Of a stretch of 64,000 bases of DNA, positions 9,033-18,044 are shown piece after piece. The stretch covers positions 124,001-188,000 of the forward strand of contig JBOZRQ010000015.1 in the NCBI GenBank assembly GCA_050789255.1, given 5' to 3'. Made by a program: the position numbers and the translations under genes. Position 1 is the stretch's first letter; the number at the start of each line of letters is the position of its first letter. The stretch is from JBOZRQ01 sp050789255. GTDB lineage: Bacteria > Bacillota > Sulfobacillia > Symbiobacteriales > Symbiobacteriaceae. The notes below the pieces were generated by a model. The model was not told the origin of the DNA, made no database searches, and worked only from the letters and a program-made list of their open reading frames with translations.

Positions 9033-9076
9033 AGGGGCCGCCCGGTGGTACGCCCAGCGTACCTCAGGCGGCCCCT
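9033..9076. terminator. Bidirectional terminator between Hpt and hybrid kinase genes
   Basis: 10-bp stem (9033-9042 with 9067-9076), followed on the plus strand by CTTCCT. The 24-base apical part can form a second small hairpin around GGTACG/CGTACC. Confidence 0.75.
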
Positions 9077-9086
9077 CTTCCTGTCA

Positions 9087-11357
9087 CTAGTGGCCCTTCA
9101 CAAGCTCTCGGACGCGGGCGACGATCTCCTCCGCAAAGGCGGGCCCCTTGGTCAGGTGGTGCGTCGGCCCCAGCTGCAGCAGCGTCTTTTCGCCCTCGGT
9201 CAGGTCCAGAGCGGTGAGCACCAGGAGCGGAATCTGCTGGGTCCACCGGCGCTGGCGGAGCAGCCGGACCAGCTGGAATCCGTCCAGGTTGGGCATCATC
9301 AGGTCGAGAATTAGCAGGTCGGGCCGCTCATCCATAATCATGCGGAACGCTTCCTGGCCGTCCGCCGCGGTCCGAATCGAGTATCCCGCCCGCTCCAGCA
9401 TTTTGCCGACGATATGGCGGACGTCCGGGTCGTCGTCGACGACCATGACCGAAGAGGCGCCTGTGACATTCACGGGGCGGGCGCCCAGCACCGACCGGAT
9501 CGTGCCCAGCAGCTTGGACTCGTCGATGGGCTTGCCGACCACGCCGGCGACGCCCATGGCGACCAGGTGCGGCTCCTGGCCCCCCGTGTAGGCGCTCACG
9601 ACCACGATCGGGATGTTGCGGGTGTGCTCCTCTTCCTTCAGGCGCCGGGCGGCTTCGAGCCCGTGCATGCCCGGCATGGCCAGGTCGAGCGTGATGGCGT
9701 CGACGCGGTGGGTGCGTGCCAGCTCCAGAGCCTGTTCGCCGGAGGTGGCCCCAAGGGTGTTGAAGCCCTCTTGCTCCAGGGAGAGCATAATCAGCCGGAC
9801 GATGTCGGGGTCGTCGTCGACGACCAGGACGGTCTTCGGCCGCAGGCCGACGGTCTCCGGGACCGCCAGCACCGTGGGCTCCACGGGCACCGTGAAGCTG
9901 AAGACCGAACCCCGGCCCACTTGGCTCTCGCACCAGATGCGGCCGGCGTGCTCATCGATGATCGCCTTGCAGATGGCCAGGCCCAGTCCCGTGCCGCCCG
10001 TCTTGCGGGTCGAGGCGTTGTCGACCCGGTGGAACCGCTCAAAGATCCGGTCGACCTGATCGGCCGGAATACCGGGGCCGCGGTCGCGCACCTGGACGAG
10101 CACGTGGTGTCCTTCCTGCCGGGCGCTCACATCAACCTGGGACCCGGGCTCGCTGAACTTGATGGCGTTGCTCAGCAGGTTGACCAGGACCTGCTGGAGC
10201 CGGTCGGCATCAGCCACGGCACGGGGCATGTTCTCGGCCAGGTTTGTGATCACGCGGATGCTCCGCTGCTCGGCGTAGCCGTGAATCTCCTGGACGGCCC
10301 GATGGACGGCGTCCGCCATCGACAGGGGCGCCTTGCGGATCTCCATTTTGCCGGACTCGATTCGGGAAATGTCCAGCATATCGTTGATCAACCGGATGAG
10401 CCGGTCGGTGTTGTTTTGGGCAATGTCGAGCAGGTCCTTGGCGTCGCCCGGCAGCTCCCCGGCGATGCCGCCAAGCACCAGCCCGAGGGATCCCTTGATC
10501 GAGGTCATGGGCGTCCGCAGCTCGTGGGAGACGGTGGCGATGAACTCGCTCTTCATGCGGTCCACTTCCGTCTCCTTGGTGATGTCCCGGTAGACGTAGA
10601 TCCGGCCGATGACCCGTCCGGCCTCGTCCTGCACGGGGGCCGAGAATTCATGGTAGACCATCGGCTGTTCGCCCACGGTTTCGATGGTGGCTGTCTGAAT
10701 CTCGATGGGCGGACCGCCTGCGGGCGGGGTCACCCAATTGAGGGCGCTCTGCCGGAAAAGGCGCCCGGCGTGCACCTTCAGCTCGTGGATGGACTTGCCC
10801 AACACCTGTTCCGCCGCGATGCCCAGCACGCCCCCGACCCGATGGTTGGCCATGACGCAATGTCCGTGGACGTCGACCATGATGATCGCTTCGCCCACCG
10901 ACTCCAGGATCGCCCGCAGACGGTTGGCGGTAGCGTCGGCCACCTCGCGGGCGCTCTGGATCTCCAGCAGGTTCTGCCGGAGCTGCTGCTCCATCTCCTT
11001 GCGGCGGGTGATGTCGCGGGCGATGCCCACGTAGGCGACCACCTCGCCCTGTTCGTCGAGAACCCGCGTGACCGACAGGAAGGAGTACCACAGGTGACCG
11101 GCCTTGTGCCGGTTGATGATCTCGCCGACCCACTTGCCGTGGGTGCTGAGGTTCTGCCACATATCGCGGAAGACTTCCGGCGGGGTGAGCCCGGACTTGA
11201 TGATGTTGGTGCGCTGGCCGATGATCTCCTCTCGGGAGTAGCCGGTCAGCTCCAGGTATGCCGGGTTTACATCTGTGATGATCGTGTTCTTATCCGAGAT
11301 CACGATGCCATCCAGGCTGTTGTGATAGACCTCTTCGAGTACTTTTATGAAATGCAA
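9087..11357 (-). CDS. Hybrid sensor histidine kinase with two receiver domains
   Basis: 756 residues, in order: PAS (about 10-120), second PAS (about 143-262), HisKA with His278 in ATVSHELRTPM, HATPase_c with N-box near 394-401 and GTGLGLAICK (455-464), then two CheY-like receivers. The phosphoacceptors are Asp558 (TLDLAMPG) and Asp685 (ILDLMMPN). No membrane segments, so it senses an intracellular cue, possibly redox or a ligand through PAS. TTG 11357 follows GGGAGGGAG. It is 33 bases behind the single-receiver gene, so the two are co-transcribed. Confidence 0.93.
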   Translation of the reverse strand: MHFIKVLEEVYHNSLDGIVISDKNTIITDVNPAYLELTGYSREEIIGQRTNIIKSGLTPPEVFRDMWQNLSTHGKWVGEIINRHKAGHLWYSFLSVTRVLDEQGEVVAYVGIARDITRRKEMEQQLRQNLLEIQSAREVADATANRLRAILESVGEAIIMVDVHGHCVMANHRVGGVLGIAAEQVLGKSIHELKVHAGRLFRQSALNWVTPPAGGPPIEIQTATIETVGEQPMVYHEFSAPVQDEAGRVIGRIYVYRDITKETEVDRMKSEFIATVSHELRTPMTSIKGSLGLVLGGIAGELPGDAKDLLDIAQNNTDRLIRLINDMLDISRIESGKMEIRKAPLSMADAVHRAVQEIHGYAEQRSIRVITNLAENMPRAVADADRLQQVLVNLLSNAIKFSEPGSQVDVSARQEGHHVLVQVRDRGPGIPADQVDRIFERFHRVDNASTRKTGGTGLGLAICKAIIDEHAGRIWCESQVGRGSVFSFTVPVEPTVLAVPETVGLRPKTVLVVDDDPDIVRLIMLSLEQEGFNTLGATSGEQALELARTHRVDAITLDLAMPGMHGLEAARRLKEEEHTRNIPIVVVSAYTGGQEPHLVAMGVAGVVGKPIDESKLLGTIRSVLGARPVNVTGASSVMVVDDDPDVRHIVGKMLERAGYSIRTAADGQEAFRMIMDERPDLLILDLMMPNLDGFQLVRLLRQRRWTQQIPLLVLTALDLTEGEKTLLQLGPTHHLTKGPAFAEEIVARVRELVKGH

Positions 11358-11390
11358 GCGGCGTTCTCCCTCCCCGCGCAGGCCGTGCTT

Positions 11391-11774
11391 CTAGTGTTGC
11401 CCGGCGTTGCGCATGAGTGCGTCTAGCTGGCTGGCGAGTGTCATGGGATCGAAGGGCTTAACCAGATACCCGATTGCCCCGAGTTCGCGTCCCTTGTCGA
11501 TCTCGACCTGCTGCGCCCGAGCGCTGAGAAAGACCACCGGGATATGCCGGGTACCGGCCTGGGCCTTGAGGGCCACGCAGGTCTCGTATCCGTCCATTTC
11601 AGGCATCATGACATCTAACAAGATAAGATCCGGGTTTTCGGCAGCCGCCTTCGCAAGGCCCTCAGCGCCCCCGGATGCGACGGAGACCTGGTGCCCGCCC
11701 TGAAACTTGAGCGAGAGCTGCACCATTTTCTGGATATCGGGGTCATCCTCAATCAGGAGGATGCGAAGTGCCAT
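11391..11774 (-). CDS. Single-domain response regulator (CheY/Spo0F-like)
   Basis: The 127-residue protein is one receiver domain: acidic pair Glu9/Asp10/Asp11 (LIEDDPD), phosphoacceptor Asp54 (LLDVMMPEMDG), Thr/Ser switch near 83 and conserved Lys in YLVKPFDP. No output domain. ATG 11774 follows AAGGAGG. As first gene of the unit with the hybrid kinase, and with an Hpt gene next door, it probably works as a shuttle in a multistep phosphorelay (inference). Confidence 0.92.
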   Translation of the reverse strand: MALRILLIEDDPDIQKMVQLSLKFQGGHQVSVASGGAEGLAKAAAENPDLILLDVMMPEMDGYETCVALKAQAGTRHIPVVFLSARAQQVEIDKGRELGAIGYLVKPFDPMTLASQLDALMRNAGQH

Positions 11775-11846
11775 GCCTGAGCCTCCTTTGTCCCTGGGAC
11801 AAATCTCTCTATATTGTAGGGTCTATGTCGTAGTATGTCTATTGCC

Positions 11847-13064
11847 TTACGGTACCAAAGATGTATCTTGTCGAAGCGCCAGACTCGTTTGGAGCCATCC
11901 TGGCCAGGTCGGTCCAATGGCCAGGCAGGCGGCGATCCAGCTGCTGATCGTTCCGGGCGCCGTGCCTTCCGGCGCCGCACCCAGCGACTCCGGAGGCACC
12001 AGGTGACGGCTTGCTTGGGCCTCTGCCTGGCGGGCAGCGACCACCCTGCGCCACGGGCGTGGCGGCGACCAGCGGGCCGCCTGGAGCAGTTCGGGGAGCG
12101 TAAGCCAGAAGACGTCATCCTGCACATTTAGTACTGCGGAGCGGGCCAGTCGGCGTCCGATTTCGCAGAAGGTGCGGCGCAGCTCCCCGAGCAAGGCAGA
12201 ATCGACCCAGAACCCGAGGTGCTCCCAGATGCGCACAGCCTCGGCGGCACAGGCCAGGGCGTGCGGCGACGCCCCGGCGGCCAGCAGGGTTGCGCGAGCG
12301 TCCTCGCGGGCTTTGGCCGCTTCCTGGCTGCGCAGGGCGGGATCCGGGCGCCCCCCTGTGCGGTACGCAGCCAGGGCGCTCAGCACCAACTCGGGCTCGT
12401 CGGCCCAGGTCGGGCGGGCCACGTCATGGGCGCCCCGCAGGTGACCATACGCCTCCAGGATGCTGTCCAACTCGTGGAGGTCGCCGGTCCCCTCGCGGCG
12501 GGTCATATGCCAGAGTACCCGTTCCAGGCCATGGGCCGGGGTGTCCTCCGGGAGCAGGGCGGCGTCGACCAGTTCAGGCCGGGCGCCTTCGACCTGCCCT
12601 TGTAGCAGGTCCAAAGCACAGGTGGCGGCCAGCCGGGCCGCACAGGCCAGCTCGAACAGGCCGGCGGCGCCCGACAGGCGCTGCTCCAGCTCGAGGATCA
12701 GCTCGTTCAGCGTGAGGGCCTTGAGGTCCACCGTCCGCCAGGCAGAGAGCGTCTGACGGATACCGGGCATGTAGTGCGTTTTCCCCCGCTCGGCGAGGCC
12801 CGCTGCACCTGCGGCTACCGCCGCCTCCCCTTCGCCTGCTGCGATGGGGAGCCATGAGGCGTAGCCCAGGGTACCGACTCGCAGGAAGCGGAGCTCGGGG
12901 TCTTGTGCGCCAGCAGATGCACACGCGGCGGCAAACCCACGGCCCATCAGGTCGGTCAGGAGTGACGTATGCAGGAGGCTTACAGGCGGCGCCAGATAGA
13001 CCGGACAGCGTCGCCAGCTGCGCAGCGAATCCTCTGGCCGTTCCCACACCAGTGGATAGGTCAT
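11847..13064 (-). CDS. Orphan protein resembling the central region of PEP-utilising enzymes
   Basis: 405 residues, helical, rich in Ala, Leu and Arg. Residues around 305-345 (FCEIGRRLA, then QDDVFWLTLPELLQAAR) resemble the linker found just before the swivelling His domain of PEP synthases and rifampicin phosphotransferases (DDVFYLTLEEL pattern). Neither the ATP-grasp half nor the phosphohistidine motif follows; the protein stops about 60 residues later. It could be a stand-alone middle domain of a split enzyme or a decayed remnant. ATG 13064 has a clear GGAGGTGGG site and codon use looks normal. Function unknown. Confidence 0.6.
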   Translation of the reverse strand: MTYPLVWERPEDSLRSWRRCPVYLAPPVSLLHTSLLTDLMGRGFAAACASAGAQDPELRFLRVGTLGYASWLPIAAGEGEAAVAAGAAGLAERGKTHYMPGIRQTLSAWRTVDLKALTLNELILELEQRLSGAAGLFELACAARLAATCALDLLQGQVEGARPELVDAALLPEDTPAHGLERVLWHMTRREGTGDLHELDSILEAYGHLRGAHDVARPTWADEPELVLSALAAYRTGGRPDPALRSQEAAKAREDARATLLAAGASPHALACAAEAVRIWEHLGFWVDSALLGELRRTFCEIGRRLARSAVLNVQDDVFWLTLPELLQAARWSPPRPWRRVVAARQAEAQASRHLVPPESLGAAPEGTAPGTISSWIAACLAIGPTWPGWLQTSLALRQDTSLVP

Positions 13065-13270
13065 CTGCCCACCTCCGATCCGTCAAACCTTCGCTAAAGT
13101 GTCTAAGTTTCGCTCTTCGACCCGATTTTCCTACGTAATGCACGGTATTTGACCCTACGTGCAATTAGCCGTTTCTTGTACGAGAGGAGGATATTCCGCC
13201 GGGCGGCTTGGAGGTACGCTGGACATAAGCAGAATTGTCCTCCGCTTCTCCATAAAGGAGGCAGCCTCCC

Positions 13271-14770
13271 GTGCGAAACTCGGGATCTTCCGTGGTACCC
13301 GGTCGCCGAACGGTGGCGCCACTCGAGCAGCTATTTCGCCCTTGTGGCGTTGCGATTGCCGGCGCCTCCAACGATCCCGCCAAACCCGGCCACGCAGTGT
13401 TGAGCAACCTGCTGGAGGCCGGGTTTCCCAGCCACATCGCGGTGATTCACCCCAAGGAGAGCCTTGTCTTGGGTGTCCCTGCCTATCCCGATCTTGACAG
13501 CGTTCCCAGCCCGGTGGAACTGCTGGTCCTGGCTGTGCCCGCCAAGACCACGCCGGAGATGGTCGAAGCTGTTCAGCGGCGCGCACGCCACCGGGGCGAC
13601 CTCAGAGTGGTCGTGGCGATGGGAGGCGGCTTCGCCGAAACGGGTCTGCCCGAGGGCAAGGCCTGGCAGGATGCGTTGGTCGCCGGCTGCCGCGAGGTGG
13701 GGGTCCGGGTGGTCGGCCCGAACTGCCTGGGCGTCATCGACAACCGTTCCCGTCTCGATACCACCTTCCTGACCGGGGTTCACCGCAGGCCGGGAGGGAT
13801 CTCCCTGCTGTCGCAGAGCGGTGCGATGGGGGCCTGGATGGCCCTGGAGTGGGCCGACATGCCCACCCCCATTGGGCTGAACAAGTTCGTGAGCCTCGGC
13901 AACATGGCCGATGTGGACATGGCCGAGGTGATGGAGCACCTGGCGAACGACCCCTCCACGAGGGCGATCGGGCTCTATGTGGAGGGACTTGCCAACGCCC
14001 GGGCGCTGATCGAGGCGGCGGGAGCGGCCTCACGCCGCAAGCCCGTCGTGGTGCTGAAGGTCGGCCGGACCGACAGCGGCAGCGCCGCCGCCGCATCCCA
14101 CACGGGCGCCCTGGCCGGCTCGGACCGGATCTACGAGGGCGCCTTCCGCCAGTACGGACTGATTCGGGTGGACCGGGTCGATGAGTTCGCCGTCGCCCTG
14201 AACGCCTTCGACCGGCTCCCCCTCCCCCTGGGCGGGCGCACGGCATTGCTGACGAATGCGGGCGGGCCCGGGGTTTACGCCATGGATGCCCTGAGTTCCC
14301 ACGGGGTGAGCCTTGGGCGGTTTAGTGCCGCCACAACCGCTACGCTGAAGGCGACGCTGCCGGCCTTTGCAGCCGTCGGCCAGCCCCAGGGATACGTGGA
14401 CATGACCGGGGGCGTTACGCCTGCGCAGGTGGCGCAGTCCGTGGCGGCAGCGCTGCGGGATCCGGGCATTGACGCGGTGGTTCATCTCTTCGTTCCGACT
14501 CGCTTCACTACGGCCGAGGAGATGGCCGCCGAACTGCTGAAACTTCTCCCGGGCGTGAAGCGCAACAGCCTGGATAAGCCTTATGTTCCCGTTCTCCTCT
14601 CCGGAAACGGCGTGGCCAAAGCCCGCTTGCTCCTGGAGCAGAACGCCATTCCCACCTTCGGGTCGGCGGACCAGGCGGCGGCCGCACTGGCTGCCCTGGT
14701 GCACTACGGCACCTTCCGCCAACCCCCGGCCGCGGCGGTCGGTGCCACAGATCGGAGGGATTCACAATGA
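13271..14770 (+). CDS. ADP-forming acyl-CoA synthetase, alpha subunit (CoA-binding/ligase)
   Basis: 499 residues: CoA-binding Rossmann domain (about 18-150, with GVAIAGASNDPAKPG and VGPNCLGVID), then succinyl-CoA-ligase-like domains. LLSQSGAMG lies at 179-187, and the phosphorylated His277 is in ASHTGALAG. It makes ATP from acetyl- or other acyl-CoA in fermentative energy conservation. Start is GTG 13271, 8 bases after AAAGGAGG. Its stop overlaps the beta-subunit start as ATGA, so the two are translationally coupled. Acyl specificity cannot be told. Confidence 0.9.
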   Translation: MRNSGSSVVPGRRTVAPLEQLFRPCGVAIAGASNDPAKPGHAVLSNLLEAGFPSHIAVIHPKESLVLGVPAYPDLDSVPSPVELLVLAVPAKTTPEMVEAVQRRARHRGDLRVVVAMGGGFAETGLPEGKAWQDALVAGCREVGVRVVGPNCLGVIDNRSRLDTTFLTGVHRRPGGISLLSQSGAMGAWMALEWADMPTPIGLNKFVSLGNMADVDMAEVMEHLANDPSTRAIGLYVEGLANARALIEAAGAASRRKPVVVLKVGRTDSGSAAAASHTGALAGSDRIYEGAFRQYGLIRVDRVDEFAVALNAFDRLPLPLGGRTALLTNAGGPGVYAMDALSSHGVSLGRFSAATTATLKATLPAFAAVGQPQGYVDMTGGVTPAQVAQSVAAALRDPGIDAVVHLFVPTRFTTAEEMAAELLKLLPGVKRNSLDKPYVPVLLSGNGVAKARLLLEQNAIPTFGSADQAAAALAALVHYGTFRQPPAAAVGATDRRDSQ

Positions 14771-15486
14771 GCGTTCGCGAAGAGAGCCTTCGCCTGGTCG
14801 ACCGGCTGGAGAACCTCTGCCGCAAGGAGGGGCGGCTCCAGTTGACCGAGTGGGAGACCTACCAAGTGCTGCGCCAGTGGCAGATCCCCGTGGCGCCCTG
14901 CACCCTGGTCTCCACACCGGAAGAGGCGGCGCTGGCGGCCTCCTCCCTGGACGGCCGGGTGGCCGTGAAGGTCGTCTCCCCGGACATTGGGCACAAGACC
15001 GAGGCCGGCTGCGTCCGCCTGGGTCTGAACAGCCCGAATGAGGCGGCCGCCGCCTGCGCCGAGGTGCTGGCGAACGCCCGCTACTACCGGCCCGGCGCCC
15101 GCCTTGACGGGGTGCTGGTTCAGAAGATGGCGCCCCCCGGCACCGAGGTGATCGCCGGCGGCCTGCGCGACCCTTCCTTCGGCCCTGTGATCATGGTGGG
15201 CCTGGGCGGGATCTTCACCGAAGTGATGAAGGATGTCTCCTTCCGCCTGGCGCCCCTGGACCTGGGTGAGGCCCAATCGATGCTGCGGGAGCTGGCCGGC
15301 TTCCCCCTGCTGAACGGGGCCAGAGGGCGGCGCCCCGCCGACCTGCTGGCGCTCGGCCAGGTGCTGGTCAACCTCGCCCAGTTGGTGGCCGCATGGCCGG
15401 CGCTCAAGGAGCTGGACCTCAACCCGCTGATCGCCTGGGACGGCGGCGTGCTTGCGGTCGACGGCCTCGCAACCTTACAGGAGTAA
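14767..15486 (+). CDS. ADP-forming acyl-CoA synthetase, beta subunit (ATP-grasp)
   Basis: 239 residues forming the ATP-grasp half: VAVKVVSPDIGHKTEAGCVRL (nucleotide-binding Lys), QKMAPPGTEVIAGG, FGPVIMVGLGGIFTEVMKD and C-terminal ELDLNPLI, as in acetate-CoA ligase beta chains. Separate alpha and beta genes occur in archaea and some Firmicutes, whereas many bacteria have a fusion. ATG 14767 overlaps the alpha stop and follows CGGAGGGA. A strong terminator ends the pair. Confidence 0.9.
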   Translation: MSVREESLRLVDRLENLCRKEGRLQLTEWETYQVLRQWQIPVAPCTLVSTPEEAALAASSLDGRVAVKVVSPDIGHKTEAGCVRLGLNSPNEAAAACAEVLANARYYRPGARLDGVLVQKMAPPGTEVIAGGLRDPSFGPVIMVGLGGIFTEVMKDVSFRLAPLDLGEAQSMLRELAGFPLLNGARGRRPADLLALGQVLVNLAQLVAAWPALKELDLNPLIAWDGGVLAVDGLATLQE

Positions 15487-15490
15487 ACAC

Positions 15491-15524
15491 GACCCGGTCC
15501 TGCGGACGATGGCAGGGCCGGGTC
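15491..15524 (+). terminator. Intrinsic terminator after acyl-CoA synthetase genes
   Basis: 13-bp stem with one G.U pair (15491-15503 with 15512-15524), followed by GGACTTTGTT. Confidence 0.85.
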
Positions 15525-15562
15525 GGACTTTGTTAAACCGTTCGACAAACGCGTGGAAGGCG

Positions 15563-15592
15563 TTGACAGTTCGTTAACATTAACTTTACAGT
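15563..15592 (+). promoter_or_regulatory. Candidate sigma-A promoter for the chemoreceptor gene
   Basis: TTGACA (15563-15568), 18-base spacer, TACAGT (15587-15592), about 40 bases before the start codon. The -35 is perfect, the -10 imperfect. Confidence 0.45.
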
Positions 15593-15633
15593 ACTCTGGT
15601 ATAGACAAGAAGAATCGGAGGTCGGACCTGTCC

Positions 15634-17514
15634 ATGAGGCTGCTCAACAACGCATCTTTGGGAATCAAGCTCGCGCTGCTCTCGGGAACCTCGGTGCTAC
15701 TGCTGCTCCTCGTGGGATGGGCCGGGGTAAACACTTCCAAGGACATGAATCGTCAAGCGCAGGCCCTGATCGAAGAGAAAATGCGTCCGGCCCAGGCTAC
15801 GGGCGAGATTCGGGCCGCGATGGGAACGCTGCGGAACGCCTACTCGAAGATGCGGCGCAATGACCCGTATGTTACGGAAGGCAGCCGGGTCGATGTGAGC
15901 AACCAGGAGCCCCAGGTCGAAAGCGGCCTGGCCTACCTGGTCACGGGAAACTTGACCGAGGAAGAGGCCGGGTTGATCTCCCAGTTTGGCGAGGACTGGC
16001 AGGTGTACCTGGAGAGTCGGAAGAAGGTCTGGGATGCGTTCGACCAGGGCGGGCAACTGGCTGTGAGCAACGCCATGTACGACGCCGTCGACAACGCCCT
16101 CACCATGATGGATGCTCGCCTGCGGCGCCTCGCCAAGATCAACGACGAGCGGGTGGCTGCGGTCGGGGAGGAGTTGATGAGCGCCGAACGGCTCTCCCTG
16201 ATGATCGACTCCGCAGCGGTGCTGGCGGGCGCCCTGATCCTGCTGGTTCTGGCGACCATGATTCGACGGTCCCTGTTGGGCCCCGTGAAACTCGTGGCGG
16301 CAGCGGCCCGGGAGATTGGCGCCGGCAACCTGGCGCATGCGATCTCTGCCACCGGTCGCAAGGATGAGATCGGCCAGCTGCAGAACAGCGTCGCCCAGAT
16401 GGCCCAGCAACTGCGCTCCCTGCTGGCGGAGATCGGCAGGTCGGGCGGGCAGGTGAACCAGGCCGGGGAGGGCATGCTCGGAACGGCTGAGCAGGTGAGT
16501 CAGGCTGCCGGGCAGCTGGCGGAGGCGATCGGCCATGTGGCCGCCGGGGCCGGGGAGCAGAACGAGCGGGTGCAGGAGACGGTGCGGATCATGGAGCAGA
16601 TGAGCTCCGCGGTCAACCAGGTAACGCAGGGCGCCGTCGCCCAGGCCGAGCAGATCCGGCAGGCCAATTCGGTCGCCACGGAGGCCGGCGCCCGGGTCAG
16701 AGAGATGGCCGAGGGCGTGGCCCGGTTGGCCGAACAGGCCGAAACCTCCCGGCAGATGGCCGCTGAGGGCATCGAACTGGCGGGCCGCTCCGTCGGGAGC
16801 ATGGAGCAGCTCCGGCAGCGGGTGGAGCAGGCGGCGGAACTGGTCCAGTCCCTGGAGGCCGACTCCCGCCAGATCGGTGCCGCCGTGGCGCTGATCGATG
16901 AGATCGCAGCGCAGACCAACCTGCTCTCGCTCAACGCCGCCATCGAAGCGGCCCGGGCCGGAGAGAGCGGCCGTGGGTTCGCCGTCGTCGCCGAAGAGAT
17001 CCGCAAGCTGGCCGATCGGTCGGGCCGGTCGGCCCGGGAGATCTCCGAGCGGGTGGCGCGGATCGGCCGGCAGACCACCGACGTCGTGGCCGCCATGCAC
17101 ACGGGCCGGACCGAGGCCCGGGAGAGCGGCGCCCTGGCCCATGAGGCCGGACAGGCCCTCTCGGCGATCGCCGAGTCCTCCAGGGCCACCGCAGCGGAGC
17201 TGGGCGGCCTACGCCTGGCAGCCGGGGCCGTCGCCGAGGCCACCGCCGAGGTGGTCGCCGCCATGGCCCAGATCGCTGCCATCGCCGAGCAGAACGTGGC
17301 CACCACCGAGGAGATGGCGGCCGGAAGCGGCGAGGCGGCCGATGCGATGCTGCAGATCGCCCGGATCGCCCAGGAGACGGCGGCCACCGCCGAGCAGGTC
17401 TCGGCCAGCGTCGAGGAGCTTACAGCCTCGACGGAGCACGTGGCGGAAACGGCCCGGGACCTCTCGCAAGTGGCCGGACAACTCGGGAAGCAAGTGGAGC
17501 GGTACAGCGTATAG
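15634..17514 (+). CDS. Methyl-accepting chemotaxis protein
   Basis: 626 residues: membrane helix near 10-30, a four-helix-bundle-type extracellular sensor of about 160 residues, second helix near 191-209, HAMP, then a long coiled coil. The coiled coil contains the conserved hairpin tip (IAAQTNLLSLNAAIEAARAG, followed by GRGFAVVAEEIRKLA) that binds CheA/CheW. Start is ATG 15634, 12 bases after GGAGGT. Methylation-type Gln/Glu pairs lie on both sides of the tip. No che genes are nearby. Ligand unknown. Confidence 0.93.
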   Translation: MRLLNNASLGIKLALLSGTSVLLLLLVGWAGVNTSKDMNRQAQALIEEKMRPAQATGEIRAAMGTLRNAYSKMRRNDPYVTEGSRVDVSNQEPQVESGLAYLVTGNLTEEEAGLISQFGEDWQVYLESRKKVWDAFDQGGQLAVSNAMYDAVDNALTMMDARLRRLAKINDERVAAVGEELMSAERLSLMIDSAAVLAGALILLVLATMIRRSLLGPVKLVAAAAREIGAGNLAHAISATGRKDEIGQLQNSVAQMAQQLRSLLAEIGRSGGQVNQAGEGMLGTAEQVSQAAGQLAEAIGHVAAGAGEQNERVQETVRIMEQMSSAVNQVTQGAVAQAEQIRQANSVATEAGARVREMAEGVARLAEQAETSRQMAAEGIELAGRSVGSMEQLRQRVEQAAELVQSLEADSRQIGAAVALIDEIAAQTNLLSLNAAIEAARAGESGRGFAVVAEEIRKLADRSGRSAREISERVARIGRQTTDVVAAMHTGRTEARESGALAHEAGQALSAIAESSRATAAELGGLRLAAGAVAEATAEVVAAMAQIAAIAEQNVATTEEMAAGSGEAADAMLQIARIAQETAATAEQVSASVEELTASTEHVAETARDLSQVAGQLGKQVERYSV

Positions 17515-17517
17515 CAA

Positions 17518-17553
17518 AAGCGGGGTGCACCCTTTCGTGGGTGTACCCCGCTT
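17518..17553. terminator. Bidirectional intrinsic terminator
   Basis: 15-bp stem with one wobble pair (17518-17532 with 17539-17553) and loop TTTCGT, between the convergent chemoreceptor and ybjQ-like genes. Confidence 0.88.
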
Positions 17554-17557
17554 CGCT

Positions 17558-17872
17558 TTATTCGAACTTGATCGCCGTACCGCTGGCCGTCACCATAAGC
17601 ATCGACTGGCCGAGCACCTCGTAGTCCAGGTCGACCCCGACGATGGCGTCGGCGCCGAGGGAGCGGGCTTCGGCCATCATCTCCTCCAGGGCGACGTAGC
17701 GCCCCTCCCGGAGCTTGCTCTCGTAGGCGCCCGAGCGGCCGCCGATAAAGTCGGTGATCGAGGCTGCGATGTCACGGATGAAGTTGGCGCCCAGGATGGT
17801 CTCGCCGGAGACGATGCCGAGGTACTGGGCGATGCGCCGGCCTTCCACTTGGTTTGTCGTCGTCACAATCAT
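17558..17872 (-). CDS. YbjQ family (UPF0145) protein
   Basis: The 104-residue protein starts MIVTTTNQVEG and has GETILGANFIRDIAA and SLGADAIVGVDLDYE, the hallmarks of the YbjQ family, which forms pentamers and is annotated as a putative heavy-metal-binding domain. No Cys; role unknown. ATG 17872 follows a GAGGAGGACC site. Single gene. Confidence 0.9.
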   Translation of the reverse strand: MIVTTTNQVEGRRIAQYLGIVSGETILGANFIRDIAASITDFIGGRSGAYESKLREGRYVALEEMMAEARSLGADAIVGVDLDYEVLGQSMLMVTASGTAIKFE

Positions 17873-17974
17873 CTTCGTTGGTCCTCCTCATTCAATCGAA
17901 CCCGTTCCTTACTAGAGAGAAGGTTGCCCGCCGAAAAGGTTCAGGTACCTCCCCGGATTTTTTGTCATCGTTCT

Positions 17975-18003
17975 GTAACACTCCTGAAACCAAACTGTAA
18001 TAT
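17975..18003 (+). promoter_or_regulatory. Candidate promoter for VWA lipoprotein gene
   Basis: GTAACA (17975-17980), 17-base spacer, TAATAT (17998-18003), about 40 bases before the start codon. Confidence 0.4.
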
Positions 18004-18044
18004 AACCCGTCTGATAGGTAAATCGCCGCGAGGGGGACTTACCT

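Noticed and set aside
13149..13403. 84-residue open frame before the acyl-CoA synthetase alpha gene
   Set aside because: It overlaps the alpha gene in another frame, and the good ribosome site serves GTG 13271.
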